Source: Paraburkholderia oxyphila NBRC 105797 (lineage in GTDB: Bacteria; Pseudomonadota; Gammaproteobacteria; Burkholderiales; Burkholderiaceae). Taken from it: a stretch of DNA of 64,000 nt. Under the pieces are notes generated by a model that was not told the DNA's origin, made no database searches, and was given only the letters and a program-made list of their open reading frames with translations. How positions within the stretch are numbered: position 1 is the first letter of the stretch; each line of letters starts with the position of its first letter. Below, piece by piece: positions 53,158-62,500 of this stretch. The DNA lies in NCBI RefSeq assembly GCF_000685075.1, contig NZ_BAYD01000036.1, positions 30,051-94,050 on the forward strand, written 5' to 3'. The position numbers and the translations under genes are program-made.

Positions 53158-53499
53158 CTAGAAGAGCCCCTGCTGCCGCACATCCCTTGCCGGCGGCAAC
53201 GACACCTTCGCGCGGTGAGCACCGCGACGACGCACAAGGCGCCGGACGTGCGCCACGAGCTCTGTGCGCAGGTCAGCCGACTCCAGCACCAGTGAAAAGA
53301 GGTTCACCCCCTCGGGCCCAGCGTCCGGGCGCAGGTGTAACGACACTCGCAAGGCGTGGCGCCGCGCACGATCGAGCAGCTGGGCGCGGCTCATCCCGGG
53401 CCAACACGCAGCGACCAGCGCCACGACAGACGGCGGAAGCGATTCGGGGGCGCAGCCGGCGGGCAGCGCGAGAGCAACGAGCTCGAAGCGGACGGTCAT
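53158..53499 (-). CDS. Uncharacterised protein with a dead duplicate 1.7 kb away
   Basis: 113 residues starting MTVRFELVALALPAGCAPESLPP; basic and leucine/arginine-rich, no recognised domain. There is no clear ribosome site before ATG 53499, and the frame upstream stays open to about 53600, so this may itself be the remains of a longer gene. The homologous relic at 51230-51490 shares both this segment and the upstream part. Confidence 0.4.
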   Translation of the reverse strand: MTVRFELVALALPAGCAPESLPPSVVALVAACWPGMSRAQLLDRARRHALRVSLHLRPDAGPEGVNLFSLVLESADLRTELVAHVRRLVRRRGAHRAKVSLPPARDVRQQGLF

Positions 53500-53864
53500 A
53501 TCGTGGGGAGATGCTGTACCAAGCTGCTGGGAAGACCGGGCGACCTGCTTATCCTGGCGTAAAACCCGCTGCGCTGCAAACCCCTTCCAGAGCCAGCTTC
53601 ATCTCAACCCGCTGGACGCCTCACAATCGCTATTCATCTCTTACTGTCTTGAATTTGCTGACGCGCGATCCTGCTGGCTTGCTGGTCCGGGCAAAAGTCA
53701 CGGCTCCCATAACCGGGCACCTTATATGACGACCGGACACGGCCGCACAACGCAATGTGAATCTGGCGCGCCCAGGACCCGCCTTTTTCGTCGGGTCGCT
53801 TCGAGCCAGTCTGTCTCAAACGCCGCCATCTGTGAACGCAGCGTGCCTTGATGTGAAAGCACCT

Positions 53865-53940
53865 GCGGACTTCTCCTGGTGGTTGGGCAACGGCCTTCCA
53901 GCCCGCCCGGACACGGGTTCGACTCCTGTAGTCCAGCCTG
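53865..53940 (+). pseudogene. Decayed tRNA-Gly copy
   Basis: The sequence matches the intact tRNA-Gly at 61874 through the D-arm, the ACGGCCTTCCA anticodon arm and the ACGGGTTCGA T-arm, but the anticodon stem and acceptor pairing are broken. About 60 bases of 5' flank (CAGCG-GCCTTGAT-TGAAAGCACC) are also shared with the intact locus, so the whole tRNA locus was duplicated. The rest of 53500-54237 shows no supported gene. Confidence 0.8.
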
Positions 53941-54237
53941 CGCGAGGCAATTCGCACGCTCGTGCTCTGCGCGATGCATCTGGGAATGTGGATCGTCTGT
54001 GGTCAGTTCGAACGTACCCACTTTCACCCGTGAAGGTGTCGCCCTGTCATCGCACTTCGCATTGGCGCTTCTCGCCGTTCACTGATGCCTGAACACTGGG
54101 GCCCTTCGGTGTAATAATGCGCGGCGGTGACATGGTGCGCGCGGAACATGTCGGCGTCATTGCCAGTGCGTGATCCTGAAATCGAACCAGGCACAGTGTG
54201 TGCTCGTCGATAGCAAACAACCCACTGGAGCAGAGCC

Positions 54238-54381
54238 ATGAAAAAAGTCGCCCTGAGTCTTGCGATCGCCATGACCGGTCTGGTGGTTGCTGTACCAGCC
54301 TCCGCTGACTACTATCACCACCGCTGGCATCACTGTTACCGTGTCTGGCATCACCATCATTGGGAACGGGTGTGCCGATAG
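54238..54381 (+). CDS. His-rich secreted mini-protein (HHHH-motif type)
   Basis: A 47-residue protein. A clean signal peptide (MKKVALSLAIAMTGLVVAVPASA) is followed by only 24 mature residues, DYYHHRWHHCYRVWHHHHWERVCR, of which seven or more are histidine and two are cysteine. TGGAGCAGAGCC precedes ATG 54238. Such mini-proteins are frequent in Burkholderia and may bind metal in the periplasm (inference from composition). It is monocistronic. Confidence 0.75.
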   Translation: MKKVALSLAIAMTGLVVAVPASADYYHHRWHHCYRVWHHHHWERVCR

Positions 54382-54755
54382 GGAGATGAGCTGCTGAGGT
54401 TCTGCCGCGTTTGAGGTTGAAATCGCTCAGCACTTATGACGCGAGCGACCTGGCGATGCGCTGTCCCGGCTGTCACCCGGGGCGGTGCCGTCGATTTTGA
54501 TTGCGCGGCGGCTGCCGGTTGTTGCAAGGTACGTAATTCAGTTGTGCGAACAACGTGTCCTTGCCTTTAGGCGGCATGCAATCCCTGCCGCGGCGTGTGT
54601 ATTTGCGAGACCGCCGGGAGTTCTGCGGTCTCCTTTTTTATCTGTGCAACGAACCTGCAACTGGCATCAAGGAATTGCTGCCTGCCATTTCATTCCACCT
54701 CAAGATCGTTGCGATTCGGGTCCGTTGCGTTTCAGGCGCTCGCGGATTTCCCACG

Positions 54756-55070
54756 TCAGTGGAACTTGGCCGCGTGACGACGGTGCGCAGTCGCAAGCAG
54801 AGGGTTATCTTCGACCTCTGCGTTACTCGCCTCAGTGCCGGCTTCAGAAATGATGACCCGCACCTCCTGCGCGAAAGCCTCTTCGAGCCGCCGCCGTGCG
54901 AACTCGATGCAATCCTCGCCGTTGCCGGCATGCGCTGCCGCCTCGGCGCTGGCCTTCGCGGCCAGACCGAAAGCTGCAACTGCCTCGTCCCACGTCAGGC
55001 CGAGTTCCATCGCCTGCTGAACCAGCTTCCCGGCTGCAAAGCCGATCTTCGTCGTAAGTTCGTCTTCCAT
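54756..55070 (-). CDS. Conserved-looking hypothetical protein
   Basis: 104 residues, acidic and alanine-rich, mainly helical (KLVQQAMELGLTWDEAVAAFGLAAKASAEAAAH pattern). No domain recognised. It starts 15 bases after the preceding gene's stop, within a three-gene leftward unit. Confidence 0.5.
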   Translation of the reverse strand: MEDELTTKIGFAAGKLVQQAMELGLTWDEAVAAFGLAAKASAEAAAHAGNGEDCIEFARRRLEEAFAQEVRVIISEAGTEASNAEVEDNPLLATAHRRHAAKFH

Positions 55071-55085
55071 AAGGCCATTCCGTTA

Positions 55086-55361
55086 TTAAACCGATCCCGC
55101 CAGTGCGAGAAATGCTTCATGGGTGTCCGGCCACGCCAGGCCGTCGCGCTCGGCAGCCGCCTTTGGGGTCGTCGATCCGTACGCGCCGCAGCGATTCGCC
55201 ACGTCCTTGTATGTCAGTCCGCTGGCCATCAACTCAACCGCGTTAGCATTGCGCCGAAACAGGCCATAGTAACCGTCCGGCATCCGCTGCAACCGGTAGC
55301 CACGGAGCGCAGCCGCAATAAACAGGGTGCGCTCCAGCTCGCTCAGTTCAGTGTTGCTCAT
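55086..55361 (-). CDS. Hypothetical protein, possible HTH
   Basis: 91 residues. The ELMASGLTYKDVANRCGAYGSTTPKAA region could be a helix-turn-helix, and DGYYGLFRR precedes it. No family recognised. ACAGGA lies close before the start. Middle gene of a three-gene unit of small hypotheticals. Confidence 0.5.
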   Translation of the reverse strand: MSNTELSELERTLFIAAALRGYRLQRMPDGYYGLFRRNANAVELMASGLTYKDVANRCGAYGSTTPKAAAERDGLAWPDTHEAFLALAGSV

Positions 55362-55430
55362 TCCTGTTGTCCGTATCTCCCTGCCATTTACCAGCCGCCG
55401 AAGGCGGCTCCTTTGCGTGCGCTTATCCCG

Positions 55431-55637
55431 TCAAGTCCCGAACTGGAACCGTGCTGCCTGTTCATGGTGGGAGCCAGTGATCTCGTACCCGCAGCGCTCG
55501 ATGATGCGCGCCGCCCTGGCGTGTGAAACCTGCGCCACCACGTCGAGCGCCGGAAGGACGGGCAGATCGTCCAGTTCCCCGGCACCAGCGTCATGCAGTA
55601 TGACCTCGCCGGCCTGAGCGGGCGTCGCGTCTTCCAT
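55431..55637 (-). CDS. Hypothetical small protein
   Basis: 68 residues (MEDATPAQAGEVILHDAGAG start). ACGAGGAAGCCC is an excellent ribosome site before ATG 55637, which favours a real gene although no domain is recognised. First gene of the three-gene leftward unit. Confidence 0.55.
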   Translation of the reverse strand: MEDATPAQAGEVILHDAGAGELDDLPVLPALDVVAQVSHARAARIIERCGYEITGSHHEQAARFQFGT

Positions 55638-56157
55638 GGGCTTCCTCGTTAAATCGATCGTTTTGACTTCGGTCCTGGCGCCAACGAAGTGGTTCGGGCG
55701 CGGCCACCATCATCGGCCGTTCTGCTTCAGGCGATGGTCAGGCCGGGCATACCTGAAGTCGACCGGGCGACCGCCATATCGCTGTTCTCGTGTGGATCGG
55801 ATGCGATTTTATGCGTCCAGTGTTCGATGTTCAACATGTGACTGCGGCATCAACCGGACGGCTCGCCATCTCTGCGGCGCCCTTTGATCAGCACAAGGCT
55901 GCCAATGTCGTGTTGATACGGGAGAAATCAAGACCAGCACGACAGCCGGCGAGAGGTAGGCGAAAACTGACCTGAACGGAGCACTTGCGAGAGACCGGAT
56001 CATGACCATTGCGTGATGAGCGCGGACGTCGGAGACACGGGATCCATTCTGGCCCATTCAGCGTCATGCACCCATTTGAATACCTGCTCCATTCAATGCC
56101 AACATTGCCTGCGTCTATAATTCAGGGGATACCAACGATCGCATGGAGCCCTTCTTT
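55638..56157. other. Intergenic stretch without a supported gene
   Basis: Several short frames occur on both strands, none with a ribosome site or recognisable domain. It separates the divergent small-protein unit and the double-HTH gene and should hold both promoters. Confidence 0.45.
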
Positions 56158-57531
56158 ATGAATCCAGCCCGCGGGCGATATGCGGGATCCCGGGACAGCG
56201 GCCAGCACCAATCTCGCTACGGAAAAAAATCTTCGTCCCACCGGCAGGGACAACCGTACGTAAAGGCGCCGCCCCCAGACTCCACCCAGACTGCCTCCAT
56301 TTTCAAGACACGATCGTTCCAGTTTCTGGTCGATGCAGTAGGCGCCGAGAATATCGCGATCGCCCTTGAATCCAGCATGACGCGCGTGGCTGAACTCCTT
56401 AAAGGCGAGAGGTTCACACCCGAGACCGCCTTTCACATGGAAACCACGCTTGGATTGCCGCAGGGATTTTTTGACCAGCCCAATCCTGCGCTCACAGACG
56501 AGACGATTGCCCGTCTGAAGTCGCCGCTCGATTTCATTCAAACTGACAACGGGCCAGACGACGTGTCTGAAGCACCTGAGCTGGCGTCCCCCGCGGACGC
56601 CGGCCAACAACCCCTTTTTAACGACAGCTTGTCCGAGGAAGCGCAAATGCCCAGGAAAGCCACTGGCGGCACGCCCAGGACCGTCAGAAACAGTCGAAGC
56701 GCAACGGTCGAACAGACTCAACCTCATGAGCCGAAAAACGCTTCGCCTTCAAAGGACAGCACGTCGCCTGAAACAACCCGGCAGCAAGCGCTCGCACTCA
56801 ACGAGAGCGCCGAGGTAGAAAACATCCGCCGCGCCAATCTCCACGTGCTCACGAGTCGCAACGGATCGAAAGCACGACTGGGTGTGGTCATGTCGATGAG
56901 TGGATCCAACATGGCCCATCGGCTGCATGGCAAGAAACGCCTGGACAGTGCCGAAGCAAACCGGTTCACGGAGCGACTTGGACTGCCAGCTGGCTGGCTG
57001 GACACGCCGCGCTCCGAAGCCGAGATTCCAGAGTCGGTGTCGCATATGCTTGCGCCTGCTTCGCGCGGTCGCGCGGCCGTTCAACAACACGACCCGCTTG
57101 CGGCCGTCACGAACGACGGTCCAGTGGAGAACACCCCCGAAGCGAAGCCGCGCACGAGGCGCTCGCCGGCGGCCGTCCGGGGCCGTTCGGAAAACCCTTC
57201 ACCTGTGTGGGCGAATGTCGTGGGCGAGCAGGAGCCCATCATCGTCACCCCACAGGTTCACGAAAGTGATCTTCCTGACGACCTTGCCGCTCGCACACTT
57301 GAAGAAAGCAATGGCGAGGCCCCGGCAGCCCTACCGGCAACACTTGAGACAGCGTCGGCAATACCGCAACAAAACCCCTTACCGCTGCCTTTCGTGACCA
57401 GCCTGGACAATCTTCATGGTATTGAACCGATCGCCGAAGCATTGCTCAAGACGCTCGCAGGCAAAGCACGCACGGGTCGACTGGACGAACTGAAAGCGCT
57501 GGAACTTTTGCAGCAAGCGGTCTTGCTGTGA
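56158..57531 (+). CDS. Protein with two HTH-like repeats and disordered linkers
   Basis: 457 residues. Two related segments stand out: about residues 55-115 (GAENIAIALESS, LLKGERFTPETA, LGLPQGFFDQP) and about 225-285 (SKARLGVVMSMS, LHGKKRLDSAEA, LGLPAGWLDTP). Each looks like a Cro/C1-type HTH followed by the same LGLP-G-(F/W)-x-D-x-P tail. Between and after them lie long Ser/Pro/Glu/Thr-rich linkers, and a helical C-terminus ends AELLKTL-type. A DNA-binding or scaffold role is inferred. ATG 56158 follows GGAG; ATG 56143 lacks a site. Confidence 0.7.
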   Translation: MNPARGRYAGSRDSGQHQSRYGKKSSSHRQGQPYVKAPPPDSTQTASIFKTRSFQFLVDAVGAENIAIALESSMTRVAELLKGERFTPETAFHMETTLGLPQGFFDQPNPALTDETIARLKSPLDFIQTDNGPDDVSEAPELASPADAGQQPLFNDSLSEEAQMPRKATGGTPRTVRNSRSATVEQTQPHEPKNASPSKDSTSPETTRQQALALNESAEVENIRRANLHVLTSRNGSKARLGVVMSMSGSNMAHRLHGKKRLDSAEANRFTERLGLPAGWLDTPRSEAEIPESVSHMLAPASRGRAAVQQHDPLAAVTNDGPVENTPEAKPRTRRSPAAVRGRSENPSPVWANVVGEQEPIIVTPQVHESDLPDDLAARTLEESNGEAPAALPATLETASAIPQQNPLPLPFVTSLDNLHGIEPIAEALLKTLAGKARTGRLDELKALELLQQAVLL

Positions 57532-57991
57532 GTCGGCATTAGCGCGCCAGGCCCCCTCGTGCCAGGACGCATCAAGCGCATCGAGGTCGCCTGGGCTCGA
57601 TGCGCTTGAAAAAATCGCCTGGATTCAGATCGACGGACGACCGCGAATACCGTCCCCGACCGGTGCTCCTCTTTCAGCGAGCGTATTATCTGATTCTTCT
57701 GTATATGATCAGCAGAAGAATTTGTTTAGCCATATTGGTGGGCAATTTAATCTGCGCTACTGATTTTTTAACCGTGGCCCGCAACATCTGCACGACAGCA
57801 GATCAACCTTAACTTCCAGGCGCAAGAAGATGCGAGCACCCCCTGGCGGATCGCAGCCCCCCTTTGTCGCCCGCGTCGAATCACCGGCTGGTATCGGAGT
57901 GTCGATCGAATGCGGCGAACGCCATGGGCATGCTGCGCCTCAAGGCCGCAACTTGACACATCAGGAATTAGCAACGCTTTCAAAACATTTT
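57532..57991. other. Intergenic stretch with a 9-bp inverted repeat
   Basis: ATTCTTCTG (57693-57701) and CAGAAGAAT (57713-57721) form a perfect 9-bp stem with an 11-base loop, followed by TTGTTTAG. It is an AT-rich spot that could be a terminator or regulator site. No gene is supported. Confidence 0.4.
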
Positions 57992-58285
57992 CTAGCGTTC
58001 ATGAGAAACCAGCTCCGGGCGCCATTCGCGTACGATGGCTTCGAACTGCGGACCGTAGCCGAGCGTGTCGGGATACCGGTGCACGCGTGACGCCAGTCGG
58101 AACACCGTGATCACGTCCTCCACGATGTCATCGTCCATACCCCATGCGGTCGTCAGGTCGTAGCTGCCGCACGAGGCTGGATTCCACCACGCGAGCAAAA
58201 AGTCCGCCACACGACGGCTCTGGCCAGTGTCACCCTGGGCGATCTTCAGCAGGCGCTCGAGCGCCTGTTTTTCAGCTTCCAGCAT
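57992..58285 (-). CDS. Conserved hypothetical protein (DUF7673-like)
   Basis: 97 residues. FLLAWWNPASCGSYDLTTAWGMDDDIVEDVITVF and YPDTLGYGPQFEAIVREWRPELV are the style of a small Burkholderia family usually found in accessory DNA. ATG 58285 overlaps an upstream stop (TGATG), suggesting coupling to a short upstream frame. Function unknown. Confidence 0.65.
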   Translation of the reverse strand: MLEAEKQALERLLKIAQGDTGQSRRVADFLLAWWNPASCGSYDLTTAWGMDDDIVEDVITVFRLASRVHRYPDTLGYGPQFEAIVREWRPELVSHER

Positions 58286-59286
58286 CAGTTCAGGATGCCT
58301 GATTCTCCCGCTGGGCTACGGCCTTGTGCGCGCCGTAGCGGTAGTTGTTGTCGATCCGTTTTAGGCCCAACGATGCCGCGCTCGTTGGCGTGAGCACGAT
58401 ACCCGCGGTTGCCGAGGTCGTGAAAGACGAAGCGCTCATCGCCGCGCGAGACAACGGCGCCCGTCACGAAGAGCCGCTGATTGCGCCGGATCGGCGGCGG
58501 CGCCTCGATCTTCCAGCCCTCCGCAGTCTACGCCAGATCAATGGCCGTCGCCCTGCGCCGCGAAGGGCTCAACTGGGCTGGCAATCCGGCAACGATTTCC
58601 GCATCGCTTTGTGGCGGTTGTACGTTCGGCGCCCGGTAACCGATTTGACGAGCCTCAATGAATCATGTCGGCTGGTCAGGTGCGACCCAGATCGACTCCA
58701 CGAGTGTCTGCATATCGTGAGGGCCGCCGCCCACACTGCAATTTGATATAGACCTGGGTACCGTAGCGGGTTTGAATTGGTCGAGAGGAAAAAAAATCGG
58801 AGTGTTAGTTGCGTTCATAAACGTACTGGCCAATCGCCTTGTATGCGAGGCAGCACTTCTCCTGTACCAGACCAGATCACCGTGGCTCCAATGCGTCCGA
58901 CTGCGGATTGCCGGGAAGCTGGAAAGCTGGAGAGCGGTAGCTTGGGTTCCCATTGCGCCCGGGCCATGTGATATACCATTTGATGAAATGGCCATTTGCG
59001 CTCGCCAGTCAGCGAGCGTGCGATAGCCCGTCTCACGTCTCGACCAATGGATCACCCGACGCTTTCTTCGACTGACACGTCCGCGCGAAGATGAAGACGC
59101 TCACGAACCGGTGCTGGATATGACACAGGCAGGTCTGTAGATCGTCAACTATCTTGGCCGGCGCAAGCATGGACTAGAATTCCGCGAACAGCGGCTTCAC
59201 GCCCACGAAGGTGGCGTTCGATGTGTTCAGCAGGTCCGGCGATCGGCTGGTCAGTAACAGGAAGGCAATTCCACGGAAGAGCGCAT
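58286..59286. other. Accessory stretch with broken reading frames
   Basis: On the - strand one frame is protein-like over 58285-58660 (TAEGWKIEAPPPIRRNQRL and VSRGDERFVFHDLGNRG blocks) but is interrupted by stops near 58538 and 58663. It may be a decayed gene upstream of 57992. The remainder to 59286 shows no supported gene. Confidence 0.35.
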
Positions 59287-59631
59287 ATGAGCACGCACGC
59301 AAACGCAGAGGCATTACTTTCATGGCTTCGTGAACGTCCGGACGCGACGGTCAGTGACATCGTTGCGTCTGGAATGATGAACTCGCGTACAGCGTCTGAT
59401 GCCGTGCAGTATGCAGTCCGCAACGGCGCTCTTGAGCGCATCGTCCGCTCGGGAGCAAGCGCAAGGGAGCGTGTACGGTATCGGGCAACGGGAATTGCGC
59501 TTCCCGCCCCCCGGACAGGCGCTGCGAGTCCATCTTTCGACAACCTCCTGGAAGCGTGGGGTATGGCCCGGGAACCGGTTTCGCTTCGGATGATTGAATC
59601 ACACCGGCACCAGATTCCGGATAACGACTAG
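59287..59631 (+). CDS. Small winged-helix-like DNA-binding protein
   Basis: 114 residues. ALLSWLRERPDATVSDIVASG, then SRTASDAVQYAVRNGALERI and ERVRYRATG make a plausible winged HTH (three helices and a wing). GGAAGAGCGCAT precedes ATG 59287; upstream in-frame starts have no site. Function unknown. Confidence 0.6.
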   Translation: MSTHANAEALLSWLRERPDATVSDIVASGMMNSRTASDAVQYAVRNGALERIVRSGASARERVRYRATGIALPAPRTGAASPSFDNLLEAWGMAREPVSLRMIESHRHQIPDND

Positions 59632-59678
59632 ACAACAAAGCTGCGACGGAGATGCAGCGAAGATTTACGGAGTTTTGG

Positions 59679-60092
59679 ATGTACGCCTCCTCAGTTGGCA
59701 ATCAGGCTTATACGATGACGGTCTGGATGTTTGCTGACTGGATCAGCCGCAAATATCGTCACATGGCGACACAGGCACCCGAACAATCGCCTCCGACCTG
59801 GACGCCAGAACAATGGGAACAGGCAGCGAGACTGGAAGACGCTTTGCGCCTGTTTGGCCCTGACGATGACAACCCTGAACTGCTCGCCATTAAGGCTGCA
59901 ACGCCCAACGAAATACGGAGATACGTTCGAGAAAACGAGGATGAATGCCGCGCCGATGACGGAATCCTTCGCCGATTCCCCGACCAGTTGCTACGGATTC
60001 TTCTCGAGGGCCGCGGGGATATGGAGCTGGACGCTGCTGGTGCAATGACGGATGCTTTGGATATCGCCCGGAATATCCGGCGGCCGTTGTAG
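59679..60092 (+). CDS. Hypothetical protein
   Basis: 137 residues, acidic C-terminal half (PDDDNPELLAIKAATPNEIRRY). No domain recognised. ACGGAG lies at good spacing before ATG 59679; ATG 59763 (MATQAPEQSPP) is an alternative start. It follows the winged-helix gene by 47 bases and may be co-transcribed. Confidence 0.45.
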   Translation: MYASSVGNQAYTMTVWMFADWISRKYRHMATQAPEQSPPTWTPEQWEQAARLEDALRLFGPDDDNPELLAIKAATPNEIRRYVRENEDECRADDGILRRFPDQLLRILLEGRGDMELDAAGAMTDALDIARNIRRPL

Positions 60093-60385
60093 TCTGGGGT
60101 GGCGCGACGGGAAGGCAAACCTCCTGCAGATGCGAGGTTCTGGCTGAGACAAAACCAGATCAATACGTCAAAGGATGAAAGCTGGAATCCGTGACGCACG
60201 CGCAGCAAGGCGACCATCGGAGCGACCGCGAAGCCCAGCAGTTGTGGCGCGGCGGCTTCGCCCCACACCAGGGCTGCAGGCAAGCCGCGGCAAAGCTCGC
60301 TGCGGGCAGCCTTGTTATGAGTGCTGCTCGGTACATAAACAAAAACCCGCACAAGGCGGGCTTCCTGCCAACGTCGTAATGACTT

Positions 60386-60907
60386 TCAGGCTGCTGCGGC
60401 GTCCTTCAGCTTCTTCAAAGCGCGAATCTTCAGCTTCACCGTTGCCGGCTTTGCATCGAACCAGCGCTCTTGACCCGTGAACGGGTCCTTGCCGAAGCGC
60501 TTCTTCTTCGCCGGGACAGCCTGGACGCCGATTTTCACCAGGCCTGACAGCGTGAACTCACCTGCACCCTTCTTGTGCACCGAGCCCAGAATCGTGTCTT
60601 CAAGCGCAGCCAGAACGGCCTTGGCCGCTTTCGGCTCGACACCGGCTTGCTCAGCAACGTAAGTTGCCAGCGAGGCCTTCGTGAACGTTTCCTTCAGCGG
60701 CTTGAGTACGCCATTGGTCGCGGCCTTCTTCGCCGGAGCTGCAGCCTTCGGCGCGGCCTTCCTGGCTGCCGGCTTTGCGGCCTTCGGTGCTACGTTCGGT
60801 GCTACGTTCGTTGCGGCCTTCGGTGCTGCTTTCGGTGCTGCTTTCGTTGCGGCCGGCTTCGCAGCCTTCGGGGCTTTAGCTGCTTTCGTTGCGGTCTTCG
60901 TTGCCAT
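60386..60907 (-). CDS. HU-family protein with an H1-like Ala/Lys/Pro-rich N-terminus
   Basis: 173 residues. Residues 1-65 are repeats of AAKAAKPA/APKAA type, like eukaryotic H1 tails. The C-terminal half is an HU/IHF domain (SLATYVAEQAGVEPKAAKAVLAALEDTI, GEFTLSGLVKIGV, GRNP-arm equivalent FGKDPFTGQERWF). AGAGGATTGTTC precedes ATG 60907. Burkholderia carry such chimeric HU proteins, which condense DNA. Tandem tail repeats make its length variable between strains. Confidence 0.92.
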   Translation of the reverse strand: MATKTATKAAKAPKAAKPAATKAAPKAAPKAATNVAPNVAPKAAKPAARKAAPKAAAPAKKAATNGVLKPLKETFTKASLATYVAEQAGVEPKAAKAVLAALEDTILGSVHKKGAGEFTLSGLVKIGVQAVPAKKKRFGKDPFTGQERWFDAKPATVKLKIRALKKLKDAAAA

Positions 60908-61873
60908 GAACAATCCTCTATCAGGTTGAGAACCGCTTAAGACGGGGCACGACGCCCTGCGTTACTGCACCGTCTTAAGCTGGCGCCTAGCGTATCAACG
61001 GTTTGTGCGATTCGCAACCGAAAAGCACCTTCCAGCAAGGCATTTTGTCATCTTCAGAGCAAAAAGCCCGGGACGTGCGCCCGCTTTCGCAGCGGGCCGA
61101 CGTAAAAAGCGGCAATTGACGTCGCGCTCGCCACCTTCTCATGCGTTCCACTGGACGATGCCACGGGACTGGCCGCGAACACACTGCGCCAGATGGACGC
61201 GAGTCCGAGTCTCTTTGGCGGCGGCTTCTCCGCTTTCCCGGTTCTGCGCGCACTCTCTGTCACGACCCAGGCGAGGTGTCCGCGGGGCGCGCTCTCGACG
61301 CGCTTGCGATTTTTGCGCCAACGGGTGTGCTCGCGGTGCTAGCCCAAAAGTGGCGCGGCGCATTGCAGTCGGCCCTTTTCGTATAGCCGGTCAGGAAGCG
61401 GTCGAGCACACCCATCCCAAGCAAGGCAAATGCAAGCGCTCGGCCGGGTGATATGGCTAGCAGCAGCCCGCAGACGTGCCAACATGAACGCAATGCGAGA
61501 GCATGCCGCCTGAGGACGCATCCATCCCGCCGCGCTTCTCGCCGAGCGGGAGCAGATAGCCGCTCACATGCCGATCAAGATGCTGAAGAACGGCGCGGAT
61601 GACGTGCGGCACAATACGAACGTTGTGATCGCGCAAGGGCTCCTGCAGATCGCGCGCGACGCCGCTGGCGCACCGCCAACGGAATGACCGCCCATCGCAC
61701 TAACGTGAGCGCGAATTTTCCACACGCACAGGCTTGCGCTTGCTAGACTATGCACCGCTTTCTCGTCAAGGCGGTTGCAGCAGTCGGTTGGCGCGGCTGC
61801 AGGCCTTCGGGCGGTACTCTCTCAAACACGCTGCCATATGCGAGCGCAGCGCGCCTTGATTTGAAAGCACCAT
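60908..61873. other. Gene-poor stretch upstream of tRNA-Gly with one coding relic
   Basis: At 61519-61687 (+) a 55-codon open stretch reads ALLAEREQIAAH, KMLKNGADDVRHNTN, VVIAQGLLQIARDAAG. It is protein-like but lacks a start codon (a stop precedes it), so it is probably a gene relic. The remaining open frames are GC-skew artefacts. Confidence 0.35.
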
Positions 61874-61947
61874 GCGGGCTTCGCCTAGTGGTTTGGCAAC
61901 GGCCTTCCAAGCCGTCCACACGGGTTCGATTCCCGTAGCCCGCTCCA
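61874..61947 (+). tRNA. tRNA-Gly (anticodon UCC)
   Basis: 74 bases including an encoded CCA. Acceptor stem GCGGGCT/AGCCCGC, D-arm GCCTAGTGGTTTGGC, anticodon stem ACGGC/GCCGT with loop CTTCCAA (anticodon TCC), and T-arm ACGGG-TTCGATT-CCCGT all pair perfectly. A decayed copy lies at 53865. Confidence 0.93.
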
Positions 61948-62072
61948 ACTCCCTCCCAGCTCGTAAGCCGATAGCCACACGACGCGCGGCAACGGTTGGG
62001 GAAGCTGAGCACGAGTCGCAGTAATCTGCGGCGCGCTGACACGGAGCACACGTGGGCCTTGCGCCCGCGTTT

Positions 62073-62252
62073 TCATTTCAGCGCGGCACGCGTGCGCTCT
62101 CCTTTGCCAGTCGCCCATACGCGCTTCACCTGACTCTCGCTGCACTCCGCCATGCGCGCCGTGTCAGCGATGCTGTGGCCGCCGGTGCGCAGCGCAATGA
62201 TGTGCTCGTGCGTCGCCTTGTCCGTCTTTCGCCCGGTATAGCGACCACGGAA
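62073..62252 (-). pseudogene. C-terminal fragment of a serine recombinase (resolvase/invertase)
   Basis: A 59-codon open stretch reads GRYTGRKTDKATHEHIIAL, then AGHSIADTAR-like GGHSIADTARM, SESQVKRVWA. This is the HTH tail of Tn3/Hin-type resolvases (GRK...I..L...G.SI..TAR...S..TVKR). The catalytic domain is missing and a stop codon precedes the fragment. It lies 125 bases after the tRNA-Gly. Confidence 0.65.
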
Positions 62253-62500
62253 TCAGCATCGCGATGCAACAAAGGATGAGACACAGCGTGCTGAAGCGAA
62301 CCAAAACATCGCTTCCCGTTTGACGTATTATGACGCGTGCCGCCGCAGTCGCGGCGCCTTCTGTGCCGGTTCCGGCAAAGCGCGTTTAAAACGTGAAAGC
62401 CCTCTGCGCTGCCGCAGCATGGACAGCTTTGAGTCTCGCGCTATCTTGGCGGCACGCGCCTTGCACTAATCTGCCCGATGAGGTGGAGTGGAGAATATAA

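Noticed and set aside
58663..59055. 130-codon - strand frame
   Set aside because: No ribosome site or domain; the opposite strand is equally open, so neither could be supported.
60575..60940. Cys/Arg-rich + strand frames over the HU gene
   Set aside because: They are the antisense of the Ala/Lys repeat codons of the HU-like protein.
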